Shown here: positions 23,979 to 34,371 of the stretch, piece by piece
Layout of the letters: every line of letters starts with the position of its first letter
Numbering within the stretch: position 1 is the first letter of the stretch
DNA from: Seison nebaliae
Taxonomy: Eukaryota; Rotifera; Pararotatoria; Seisonacea; Seisonidae
Direction: 5' to 3'
DNA: 46,962 nt
Assembly: GCA_023231475.1 (NCBI GenBank)
Contig: JALJEE010001245.1
Location: 1 to 46,962 of the forward strand
Translations under genes and position numbers: made by a program
The notes under the pieces: model-generated
What the model was told of the DNA's origin: nothing
Seen by the model: only the letters and a program-made list of their open reading frames with translations
Database searches by the model: none

Positions 23979-25247
23979 ATGAACGAGAAACCCGGAAATT
24001 ATGGCGGGCCGGTTGCAACGGCGAGGATGGCGAATTTTGGTAGTTCGAATATGTTCGGAGGATATGCATCATGGCATTCTGATTCGAGTAGTGGAGTAGT
24101 GAGTGATGATTCGAGACAATCATCACCAGAAGCAGAAAGGAGATTTTATCATCCGATGGAAGCGTCAGTTCATTCATATACACCACCGCAGAATTTTCGA
24201 TTGAGATATCCTGTCAATGGAACTCGTCACGACTCGAAAATGTATAACGATTCCAGTCCATATCTGATGGATGTACAAACGACAAGTTCACAATCAGCAC
24301 AACCAATCTATCCACCACAATATCTGAAGAATAATCAAATGAACGGTTGCTCGATGGCTGGAATACATCCGGCCCAATACAGTCCTCGTGAACCATTTAG
24401 AAATGACGTGTATAATCCACAAATCAATAATCCTTATTCAATTCCAAATTCACAATATTCTTATAAACCAACTATCCATCAAACAGAATTTGATCATTTT
24501 CATCATCACCACCAACAACAACAACATCATGAACAACAACAACAACAACAACAGCAGCAGCAAGCACAACATCATCACGCGAGTCATCATGTGAATACAA
24601 CAACTACGACTACAAATCTTCATTTATCACAACAACTACCAATGTGTAATAATGTATTGATGAATAGAGATCATACATTAGGAAATAATAATTCGATATT
24701 AGATATGGTCGATAACAATCCATCGAAGGAGATTGAACAAGCGTCCGAGATGTTGAGGAGTCATGCAGTGAAGAAGCAATGTGTCACATGTCTGTTGGAA
24801 ACGTTACCGGAATTGGAGACGGCAGTATCATCAATCGTTTCCACATTGGGCACTTGTGGAGAATTGAAGAGTATTGAACAACGATATAAATTCCATAGTG
24901 CATTGCGTTATTCGCTTGCATTGAAATATACAGGTCATTGGAAAGAAGATGGATGTGCATATCGTTGTATATATCTCCAACAAAAGGGAATGATCGATCG
25001 AGCTATTCAATTGGCTTGTCGAATTTCGGGTGTGAATGAAAAAGAACTTTGTAAGTCGATGCCGAACCATATGATCGTGTGGGTGGATCCAGGATCAGTT
25101 GAATGTCAATATGGAGAGGATGGATCACTCGGTTCATTTCAGCTAGTGGGAGAGCCAGTTAATTCGGACGTGAAACATTCAATGCTTTTCGTTAAATGCT
25201 CACAATGTGCAAATTGTACGAAATGGTCGTCGAAGGTCTCCTTCTAA
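23979..25247 (+). CDS. BTG/Tob domain protein with Q/H-rich N-terminal extension
   Basis: A single open exon encodes 422 residues from ATG 23979. BTG/Tob proteins bind the CCR4-NOT deadenylase through their APRO domain and act in antiproliferative or germline control. The domain lies at the C-terminal side: EIEQASEML (about 252) starts it, box A appears as GHWKEDGCAYRCI (about 319-331) and box B as LCKSMPNHMIVWVDPGSVE followed by YGEDGS (about 357-380). The family's box B is LPxELxxWVDPxEVxYxxGEDGS. An extra stretch with three cysteines (VKKQCVTCLLETLPELE) sits inside the N-terminal helices. Before the domain lie about 250 residues rich in Ser, Tyr, Asn, Gln and His, with a poly-Q/H tract at about 175-205. 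Canonical BTG/Tob proteins begin with the domain. An upstream ATG-less extension of the frame exists; the chosen ATG follows an acceptor-like CTAG. Subfamily is unresolved; the PGSV in box B recalls nematode FOG-3. Confidence 0.85.
   Translation: MNEKPGNYGGPVATARMANFGSSNMFGGYASWHSDSSSGVVSDDSRQSSPEAERRFYHPMEASVHSYTPPQNFRLRYPVNGTRHDSKMYNDSSPYLMDVQTTSSQSAQPIYPPQYLKNNQMNGCSMAGIHPAQYSPREPFRNDVYNPQINNPYSIPNSQYSYKPTIHQTEFDHFHHHHQQQQHHEQQQQQQQQQQAQHHHASHHVNTTTTTTNLHLSQQLPMCNNVLMNRDHTLGNNNSILDMVDNNPSKEIEQASEMLRSHAVKKQCVTCLLETLPELETAVSSIVSTLGTCGELKSIEQRYKFHSALRYSLALKYTGHWKEDGCAYRCIYLQQKGMIDRAIQLACRISGVNEKELCKSMPNHMIVWVDPGSVECQYGEDGSLGSFQLVGEPVNSDVKHSMLFVKCSQCANCTKWSSKVSF
24501..24593 (+). repeat. CAA/CAT triplet repeat encoding poly-Q/H
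   Basis: Within the BTG-domain gene, CAT-CAC and CAA-CAG codons encode His and Gln runs, including about ten consecutive Gln with mixed CAA and CAG codons. Length variation is likely. Confidence 0.9.
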
Positions 25248-25470
25248 TCAATCGATCCATTCTCATACAATTTCGCCATTAAATCAATGAATTGAACAAA
25301 TGGAGAACAGATATTTTGAAAAATTTAATAAACTGAACAATTTTAACAATTTCCTAGTAGACAAATGAACATGATGAAAATTCTCTTTTACGACGCGTCG
25401 ACATATGTGTGCAGATATCGACCAATTCTTGCTGTTCTTATGCATGTCTCTCTCTATCTCATCCCATCAT

Positions 25471-25517
25471 GTGTGTGTGTGTGTGTGTATTATAACATAA
25501 ATATATATATATATATA
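25471..25517. repeat. compound (GT)n and (AT)n microsatellite
   Basis: About nine GT units (25471-25488), a short spacer, then an AT run (25501-25517). Confidence 0.9.
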
Positions 25518-26264
25518 ATTGGTTATCCTATGATCTTATTAGTCATTGTGTATAATAAAGAAATGATTCATAGAACATGGTTCAATAAAATAATTTTGAA
25601 TACTTTTCAATATTCTTTTAAAAGAATCGAATCATCTAAATATCAATCGTCATTTGATAAAGTTCTATTCTCTTCAATCATTCTACAAATTCGTCAATTC
25701 AAAAAATTCATCTACATCTCCTTCGATTTTCATGGATAATATTCATTCTCAACAACAACAACAATAATAACAATCTTCCGCATTACAATCATTTCATCCA
25801 ATACATTAACAATAAGATCATCACCATTCTCATCATCATAATGATTTCATTCAATTATCATCATCTAATGACAAACAGCACTTCCATGAAAACATAGAAA
25901 TGTGAAGAAGAATATAAGTGAAATAAAATATTTTCAAAAAACAAAAATATAAAGAAATGAAGAATCATTTCTTCATTTGATCATTTATCACAATTCGTGT
26001 ATCTTAACTTTATCAATCGTACTTGCCAATTGCTATTTCTCTCAATTGTACATTCTATTCCATCTCCCAACCATTCAATTATCAGAAATCAATCAGACTC
26101 CAATACCAAAGTCAAAAATGGATGTGAGAGAAGTTTTCAATTGTCTTCAAATCACCAATTTATCCGGTCACCATACGTCAAGATACCGAATCTACCACAT
26201 CGTTAATTTTACTAACGAAGAGTTGCATATTGACAAGATGAGAAATGTGTTAGAACAAAAGAAT

Positions 26265-26287
26265 GAAGAAGAAGAAGAAGAAGAAGC
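26265..26287. repeat. (GAA)n microsatellite
   Basis: Seven or so consecutive GAA units on the plus strand, standing out in an otherwise G-poor region. Confidence 0.85.
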
Positions 26288-26667
26288 AGTTCTTAACAGA
26301 AAGAAGAATTTTTTTTAAATCTTTGTGAAATATTTCTAATTGACAATTAAAAAAAAAAACCGATACAATTTCTAATAAATCAATTCTCAATTAATCGACA
26401 TTGAATCTACTTTACCAATCTGTATTATATATTCAATGGAATACACTGATCGGTCACAGACAGACAGAAAGAACATCAAAGAAATAAGTCAGATATTGGC
26501 AACAATAAAACTCAATCGTATTTGGGAACTTCCCATCATCTTCATTTTCATGTGTTTCGTAAGATCTATTCCAAAATCTTTTATTATTTCAATTTTTCAA
26601 ATTTACAAACAACACACACATGCAAACGCAACTACACACACACAAACAACAACATCTACAACAACAC

Positions 26668-26686
26668 CATCATCATCATCATCATC
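26668..26686. repeat. (CAT)n microsatellite
   Basis: Six tandem CAT units following ACA-rich sequence. Confidence 0.85.
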
Positions 26687-27050
26687 GTCATTTGTCGTCA
26701 TTTGTTTCTCTTGACTTATAGATTTGAAATGAATTGTCGATGATCTTTATATCTAAAAAAATGAACGAACACTATTCTGATATCAAATTTCTCTTTATTT
26801 TTGGATACATTCATCAGAAATATTCCGAAATTCTACTTCATTTGAATGCTAATTTTTAATATTATACTCAAAATTATTTTGTCTATTATTATAATTTTTA
26901 TTTTTTCCGTTATCTTTCCATATTAATTTTTATTTCGAAAATTTCTTATTTTAATTCTTCTTCTTCCGTCTACCTTTCTCATCGATTATCACACTCTTTC
27001 GACTAAATCTGCGAAATTCGAGAACAATGCCTTATTAAAAAAATATCAAC

Positions 27051-27086
27051 GACAACAAAAACAACAACAACAATAATAATAATAAT
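27051..27086. repeat. (CAA)n-(TAA)n microsatellite
   Basis: CAA units grade into AAT units. Confidence 0.85.
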
Positions 27087-28328
27087 CATTACCATCATCA
27101 TCAACATCAACTTATAGTAATTTCGATTTGAATATATTCAAATGATTCAAATCCTCCACACCATTTAGCGATATAACAAAATAGACATCATCTTCATTTA
27201 AACATCAATTTCGTCATCAACATTTACTCATTTTCCTCCACTATTTCTTATTCCAATTCATTCACTCTCTCTCACACACAATATTCACATTACCACAACA
27301 CAATTTCTACCAACTCTTTCTTCTCTTTAACAACTCTCAACAACTAACCAACTAATGCCATCATCATCGTCAACAACAATCGTTTTGAATGATCAAAAAA
27401 TGTAAAGATATTTTTGTTTTTCCGAAAAAAAAATCAAAAATCTGTCAATTCATTAGCATTCGTCGTCATCTTCCTTCAATCGTGTCAAGAGAATGTACTC
27501 ATTTATTTCTACTTTTCTTCTTCAATTCAATTCGATCTATTCGTTCAACTAATTGTATGATGTGGCGATTTGAGGTTCAACAAACGAATGGGAATCTTTT
27601 GTGTTTCATCAACATGGTATATTCGAGAACGCGTCCATAAATTTGTAGGGATGGCCAGAAATCAATCGATAATGTACTTTAATAATTTTATGGGAAATTG
27701 ATAGGAAAATCAATTGACTAAAGAATTTCGATAATGTCTTGTTCCTCTATCTTTTCTAACTCTCTCTTCTCTAACTGTTCATTTTTACACAATCTTACTC
27801 TCACTCGCCCTCTCAACTGACATTCATTTTATTTAAAAAAAAACAATCTTCCTTTCCAAAGTAGATCAGCCGGTCTGATTTGTATATATTTCTCAACACA
27901 ATTTTTTTTTTCATTCGAATTCCCACTCAATGCGAGAACTGATCAGTGAAACTTTCGATTTTATTGATTGGAAGTAGCGATTCGAATGATCTACTTATTA
28001 TCGTGTGGATATCCATCAATACAAATCAGTGATTTTTCCTGACTGTTTTTCGGCTAATGGAAATGATCATAATATTTTATTCTGTCTCGAAACATGTAAT
28101 CACTTCCACTATATCTTTCACTTTCTCCTCAGTTTTTATTCGTGTATCTATCAACTGTCTCAGTTGTGTGACTCTTCTTTCTCAAATCGTCTTCTTCTCT
28201 TTCTAATCATTGTATAGTATAACATTTTTACTTTCCTTATTTTGCAGAGATGATGTAAATATTTACTGTCTTCATTCTCTCTTCATTGGATTCCAGAATT
28301 AATCTTCTCCTCTCATTCTCTACTCTCT

Positions 28329-28348
28329 TTCTCTCTCTCTCTCTCTCA
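28329..28348. repeat. (TC)n microsatellite
   Basis: Pure TC run of about ten units. Confidence 0.9.
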
Positions 28349-28944
28349 TTGTTTGCATCATTACACAATGCACGAACAATGCTCTCTTTTCTTTTCAATT
28401 CGAATGTATGAAGATAAGATAACTAATTAAATTTTGAGTTTTTATCTTTCATCCAATCCATCGTTTGTCTATGAGACAAATTAAATTTTAAATTATTAAA
28501 TTTTCTTCTTTGTCTCAATTTCTAGTCGTTTACGATCCTTTCTCTCGAACAGTTTTATCGAATTCTCCATATTAATTTCCATATCACAATTTCCATTCTC
28601 ATTCAATGATGATAACATCACTCATCTTATTATTCATTCATCTGAATATTATTGTTGTTTCGGTTCAATTCTCTGGTCCAAATTAATACCATCATCGATT
28701 CTTTCAATAATAGAGAGTTTAATTTGTTTTAATGGATCTCTGCTCCCCTCGCACACACACATCCTCCTGAAACTTTTTAACAAAATTTTTACAAACACAA
28801 CAATTAATCTTCCAGTTTCCTCTCTCGTTCTCTACACTCGAATCACAACATGTACAATTCTTTCTTTTATTCTCCTTTCATTGTTCTTCCACAAAGCTTT
28901 CTTTGACTTTGAAAGATTCCAATGAAATCTCCAAATGGATGACG

Positions 28945-28976
28945 TTATTATTATTAATTATTATTATTATTATTAA
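28945..28976. repeat. (ATT)n microsatellite
   Basis: ATT units with a single AATT interruption. Confidence 0.85.
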
Positions 28977-29724
28977 TCATCTTCTTATTATTTCCACTCT
29001 TTTCTTAACAATTCGATTAATTCTTCTTTCAATCGTTATCTGATGTATTATCATGTTCTCATTTTCTTTTCTCTTCACTCTCTCTCTTTTCTCACAATAT
29101 ATATATAGTACGATTATAAATATTTTGTCCTTCCGATCATCTAATTTTATACAAATGAAATTAATCAATTCTTCAAATCCTCTCCTCTCATATCGACAAT
29201 TTATGCCTACATCATCAGCATTTTCTTTCTCCTTTACACATCCAACCAATTATCCTGTTCACCATTTTCAAATAACAACAACCAATTTTACTTTTCAAAA
29301 ACTCTATCAATTGTTCAAATCTTCAAAATATCTGTATCTCCATTAATCATATTAAATCAGAATAATGATTAATATCAACAAATTTTTCTTTTGTGTTCTT
29401 TTTAACAAAAATATTCTCGTCTAATTTTATTTTGTTTCTCCTTTTTTTCCATATCAATTCAATAAAATAGTAAAGAAAAAATGAAAAAATTTATTGGATT
29501 AAACAATTTCAGTAAGAAACTTAAATTAGGATTGGAAAAAACTGGTTTTTCCATAAAACAAAGAGTTGAATGGAACATCCTTTCATAAACACCGTTACAT
29601 GAAGGTACGTAACATGAAAGTTACAAGAAGAAGAAATATTCTGTTATGATTGTAACTAGAAATAAGAGGAGACGATATATAATACAAAATATGTTGGAAA
29701 ACTATAGAAAGAGTTAAAATTTGT

Positions 29725-30405
29725 TTAAGATTTTTCTGCTGTTCGACTTTTCTTCTCGTGTTTCCGTTTATATTTCGCTTGGCACCAATACGCTGATTCG
29801 GGACAGATATAAACGAGACAGATTGCGAAGAGTGTTGACAATCCGGCGAATATGTTTAATATTTTTGAATCGCATCGTAAATTTCCTGCTCTGATCTTAT
29901 CGAATGATGTTCGTTCATTCAACCAGTCGTCACATTCGCTGTTTGTGGATATGATGCCAACGGTGGAGTTTCCTTTCGTTTCACCTTCTGCTTTTTTGTT
30001 CATATATTGCCAGAAATCCTTCAAATGACAATCACACGAGATAGTTGTGACGTTGTTGATGATAACTGCATCTAATCGTCGGAAGACAACTTTAATATCA
30101 TCATTCAATTGATCTTTTTGAATGAGTTGACTGATCGGATTATATGAGAGATCGATAATAAATGAATAATTCTCATCTCGATTATGTGAAGTAAAAATGT
30201 TGAGAAAAGGAAGAGATTCCAATGAATTATTTGAGAAATTTAATGTATATTTTTCGTTGTCATCGAACGTGTAATTTTGGAGGAATGTTGAATCGATATC
30301 TTTATTCGTTAATTGTTTATTGGATTGATCAAATTCAGTCGATTCATCACAGTAAATGCATCGGATAAATATAAGAATAAAAGTCGAAATTATCAATCGA
30401 ATCAT
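29725..30405 (-). CDS. small LRR-type single-pass membrane protein
   Basis: A complete single-exon frame of 226 residues. A signal peptide (MIRLIISTFILIFIRCIYC) is followed by a polar segment with many N-glycosylation sequons. Next come two weak leucine-rich-repeat strands (LNFSNNSLESLPFLNIF and IIDLSYNPISQLI). A cysteine-flanked C-terminal cap follows (ISCDCHLKDFWQYM... SECDDW... NLRCDSK), which is the LRRCT pattern. One TM (ILNIFAGLSTLFAICLVYI) leads to a short, very basic cytoplasmic tail (KYKRKHEKKSRTAEKS). LRRCT receptors usually have five or more repeats; this is a minimal ectodomain. The ligand and role are unknown. No intron is needed. It faces the gene-poor region on its 3' side. Confidence 0.78.
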   Translation of the reverse strand: MIRLIISTFILIFIRCIYCDESTEFDQSNKQLTNKDIDSTFLQNYTFDDNEKYTLNFSNNSLESLPFLNIFTSHNRDENYSFIIDLSYNPISQLIQKDQLNDDIKVVFRRLDAVIINNVTTISCDCHLKDFWQYMNKKAEGETKGNSTVGIISTNSECDDWLNERTSFDKIRAGNLRCDSKILNIFAGLSTLFAICLVYICPESAYWCQAKYKRKHEKKSRTAEKS

Positions 30406-32279
30406 TTTTCTTTTACCGAATAAAAAGTAGGAAATCGATTTCAGTTATTCTTCTTATTTGATGGCGTTCAAGTGTTAAACGTATAACAGTTGGAGCGAAT
30501 CGTTTGGTTAAATAGTGGCAATGAGTCTGTTCGACTTTATTATCGAATCGATACTAAATCAATATTCATTTTCTAATTGGGAAGGAGAAATTCAGGAAAT
30601 AGAGAGAAATATGTAATCGAATCTTTATTCAGACATGAATCGAACTAATATTTATAAACGATCAATCGACACATTTCACCCACTCACCTTCCACCAATTC
30701 CTAACAAATACCAACGAAAGTTTTGTTAATCATTTTTATAAACATTTCGACTCATCAAATAAACGATGTTTCATCTCCAAAATCTATTCATCCATTAAAT
30801 TACATTGAGGTAATTTCGTTCATTTATTTATCCATTTCATCGATATAACGGTTTAAGAGACAAGCTCTATCTATTTCAACTTATCGATTAACTAAATTTA
30901 CATAAGTTTCCTAATGGGAAATGTATTTTGTCGTGATTCTTTCTCGTATTTTCACTGACAAATTGTCTGAACAAATCTTTAAACTGCTTATTACAACACT
31001 ACTTTGTTTATCTATGATGAAAGTGGAATATTTAATACTCAATCTGTCACCAAAGTTACCAATTGAATTATAAACTTTCTTATTTCTTTCTCTTCACATT
31101 TCTATTCTAATTATTTGAAACGATGTCTTCAAAGTTAAAAAAGAGTTAATCCTTAGAAAATTTCAATTCACATATATACCAGCTTATAATTATATATAAC
31201 GTATACTAATTAATTATAATATTATTATCATAATCATATTATCCGATTCTTTCAAAATAATTATGTTGAAAATCATTAATACATTTCTAGTTACTTGTAG
31301 AAGAAAATTTAATAATATATAAAAGTTACGAATATATGTGCTGGAAAGAAGGACATATAATCTCACATACAGGAATTATAGTTTTGGTGTCAATTTTAAA
31401 TTAAGCACTCAAATGATTGAATTGAATTGTTTGAATTATAGAGGTTCGAATAGTGATTGAATAATTATGTTCGACAACATGTGATTCATGAAAAAATATT
31501 TATATCATTGAAATTGGAGACTAAGAATGATGGAAGGATTAATGTTATGGCTGTTACATTAATTATGTCTCTGTTCTCTAATTTACGATTTGCTGTGATC
31601 TTTTGATGATTTCCTAAAAAATATTTTCATGGAAAAATAAACATCAATCTCATGAGAGTAGTTCGTCCGTCGACAATATAAAATAATATTTACCCTTCAC
31701 TTTACTTAAATTCCGAATTTCAACAAATTTTAATTAGATATTTAGTTTCGATGAAACGGTAAAAAAGAGTTTAACTTAATGATCTAATGAAGAATATGTT
31801 TGAATTATAATATGACATTCATTATCAGATAAATACTATTCAAAAAATCATTCATTCGTAAAATCGTCATATGATAACATTCATTAAATTAAATCTCTTA
31901 CTAAATCAACATTCTTCAATTGGTCTTAAATCATAAATTTTTGTAATTTATTTCTCGAGATCATATTTATTTATCTCATGTCAAAAATTCGTTACGAATC
32001 GATCGTAAAATGATTAAATTCATGAATTCTTAACCTTCAGAATTCTCATTAACTGGGGAATTAGTTCATTGATTAATGGAAGCAGAATATCCAAATTTAA
32101 CGTTCAAATTGAACATTGTACTGGAACAAATATGAAAATGAAGCTTGATAAATGTGAAGAAGAATAGAATTCGACCGATCCACCTAAAAACCAAGTGCTT
32201 TATATTCTATTTGCTCGACAAAGACAAAGTCTCTTTGTCTTCTTTCTTGGGATGAGAGATCGATGAGAAGGAAGATATA
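30406..32279. promoter_or_regulatory. divergent intergenic region between LRR protein and NADK2
   Basis: About 1.9 kb, AT-rich, containing the promoters of the two divergent genes. No coding exon or RNA gene recognised. Confidence 0.45.
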
Positions 32280-33528
32280 ATGAAATGTATTTTAAATGTT
32301 TCGAAAAAATTTCGGAAGATTTTAATTCTCAATAAATTGACCAGGTTCCTTTTTTCTTAATTTTCTTATGAGATAAATTAAAATGAAGATTCCAATTTGA
32401 GAAACGTCGTTATGGCTATAAATCATCAAAAGAATTACGTCGATTAGTTTAATGAATTTTTAATTTTGTTTTAAATGAGAATTTTTTTTTTATTTAGTTA
32501 TCTGAGAGAGGTTCGGATTATGATCGATTGTACGAAAGAGATGCAATTCATTCAAATCATTTAAAGACAATTGTCGATACTTTAAAGTTGTAAATTTTTG
32601 TTTTGGCAGATAACAAAAAATTTTATTTAAAAAAGGGAATGGGATACCGAAGTGAAAGTTATTCAACGATTCGAATATTCGTCAGATATGATCGATTGGG
32701 CAGATTTGGTAGTTGCTGCTGGTGGTGATGGAACTTTTCTGACAGCAGCTGCCAAGATTAATGATGTCAATAAACCGGTTGTTGCAGTAAATACTGATCC
32801 GTCAGGGTTTCACTTTTATCATGAATGATTTTATTTAATTTATAATGAATGTTATTATTAGTTCATTGGGGAAGATGTGTTTATCGAAATATTGGTCGAA
32901 TAATTTGAGAGAATGTTTCTCTCGAATTCTTCAAGGAGAATTTAAGTTTTCCAATTATTATTCCGATATTAATACTCCAATTTAGATATTTGATACGTCA
33001 GCGATTAAGAATCCATATGACTAGTTCTTCCAAAGACGCGTTGATACCAATCGAATTACATGATATGCAATTATCATTTCCTGAATACAGGTTAAACTGA
33101 TTATAATTGTTTAATTGTAATTTGGATAAATAAATTTTAGATATTTTGATCATGTTCAAGAACATATTCAACTTCTTCGTAAGAAACAGAAAGGAAGATG
33201 TCTCGATGCATCAACTCCACCTTTTACGTCTGATCGACCGACACACATTCTACCAGTTCGCGCATTAAATGAGATATTTATTGGTGAAGCACTAAGTGCA
33301 CGGTTTAATTAAATTTGATTATATATTGTATTATATAATTCTCGAAAAATTTCAAGAGTTTCATATTTTGAAATAAAAATTGATGATGACGAAGTGACGA
33401 AACAGAAATCGTCAGGAATTCTCTTCACTACTGGAACTGGATCGACGTCATGGCAATATAATGTGAATTCATTAAATCAATATTCTCTTAAAGAATTATT
33501 GACTATAAGTTTTCCATTTCTCTCTCTT

Positions 33529-33561
<33 letters not shown>

Positions 33562-33919
33562 CCTCATTTATTTTCCATTCTTTTCAATTTGTAATTAATT
33601 AGTGCAAAAAGAGAATTTATTATCGTTCGATGATATTGAGAATGAGGAAGTGCTTATGAGAATTATCGATAAGTTTAATCGAAATCTAATTTTCGAACCG
33701 ACTGCTCTCAAATTTAGCTATACAATCAGAGATATGATTACGAGTAATCTATTTAAAGGCATCAAATCTTTTGGGTTCGCCAAGAAAATAAAAATTCGGT
33801 CGCGATGCTTCGATGCCAGTCTCGTGATTGATGGTTCACTGTCGTATCCATTCAATGACGGTGCATTCGCAATGATAACCATTCATCCCGAAGATGCTTT
33901 GACAACAATTTCATTATAA
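32280..33919 (+). CDS. NADK2: mitochondrial NAD kinase 2
   Basis: Nine exons join in phase: 32280-32344, 32389-32446, 32498-32586, 32636-32806, 32862-32945, 32986-33090, 33141-33302, 33357-33508 and 33603-33919, giving 400 residues (human NADK2 442). The enzyme phosphorylates NAD to NADP in mitochondria. A short basic N-terminus (MKCILNVSKKFRKILI) fits a targeting sequence and runs into TRFQFEKRRYGY, the counterpart of human TRYEFEQQRYRY. The catalytic AAGGDGTFLTAA lies at 98-109 and VNTDP at 122-126. WRQRIR-like IRQRLRIHM, PVRALNEIFIGEALSAR, TTGTGSTSWQYN and the C-terminal RSRCFDASLVIDG plus FNDGA all match NADK2 rather than cytosolic NADK. Introns are 40-55 nt except the last (94 nt), which holds a microsatellite. 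Each junction restores a conserved residue, so the model is strong. Confidence 0.93.
33519..33561. repeat. (TC)n-(TA)n microsatellite in NADK2 intron 8
   Basis: A compound TC then TA run lies just after the donor of the last NADK2 intron and accounts for its being about twice the length of the other introns. Confidence 0.9.
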
Positions 33920-34371
33920 ATCTGATTTCTTTTATTTATTTACGGATTAGTTGTGAATAAAACCAAATTCAATCAACTTCTTGTCTTTTTGTTTGGTCCA
34001 CTTCAAAAATTTGTTTACAATTTATCCTTATTTACTGTGAGACCAATTGTTTATGATGATGAAATAAAATAATATTATAAGTATCTGTATCTTCATTCCC
34101 AATTATTTAACGAGGTTAAAAAAAAATTTTGTCTCTCATTCTTTCATAATCGCATAACATCCTCTTGAATAACAAGGGACATATTTTTGATGATCCAATT
34201 AAAAGAAATAGGATAATGATTCACATCATATGATTGTTTACTTAAGATTCGATTAGAAGCGATTCATTCATCAACAATCATCTTACCTGCCATTCCAATT
34301 TGATATATGGTCAAAAATGACGGAGGGAAAATAAGAAGTTAATAATAATTAAAATAAAAAAAAGGAAAAAA
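33920..34371. other. intergenic between NADK2 and kinase gene
   Basis: 452 bp on the same strand. Contains AATAAAA-type poly(A) signals (for example near 34066) and presumably the kinase promoter; nothing else recognised. Confidence 0.45.

Larger units (their letters stand above)
25248..29724. other. 4.5 kb G-depleted region, possible long 3' UTR
   Basis: No supported coding exon. The plus strand is dominated by A, C and T with very little G, especially from 25.7 to 29.4 kb, and holds many CAA, CAT, TCT and ATT runs. Lying directly downstream of the BTG/Tob gene, part of it may be a long 3' untranslated region; that is inference. A short frame at 26118-26318 with a Glu run encoded by GAA repeats is not convincing as a gene. 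Confidence 0.5.

Noticed and set aside
24501-24593. CRISPR-like or tandem repeat array
   Set aside because: It is a codon-level CAA/CAT repeat inside an open coding frame of a eukaryotic gene.
26118-26318. ATG frame of 66 codons with a Glu run
   Set aside because: The acidic tail is a translated GAA microsatellite and the rest shows no family or signal.
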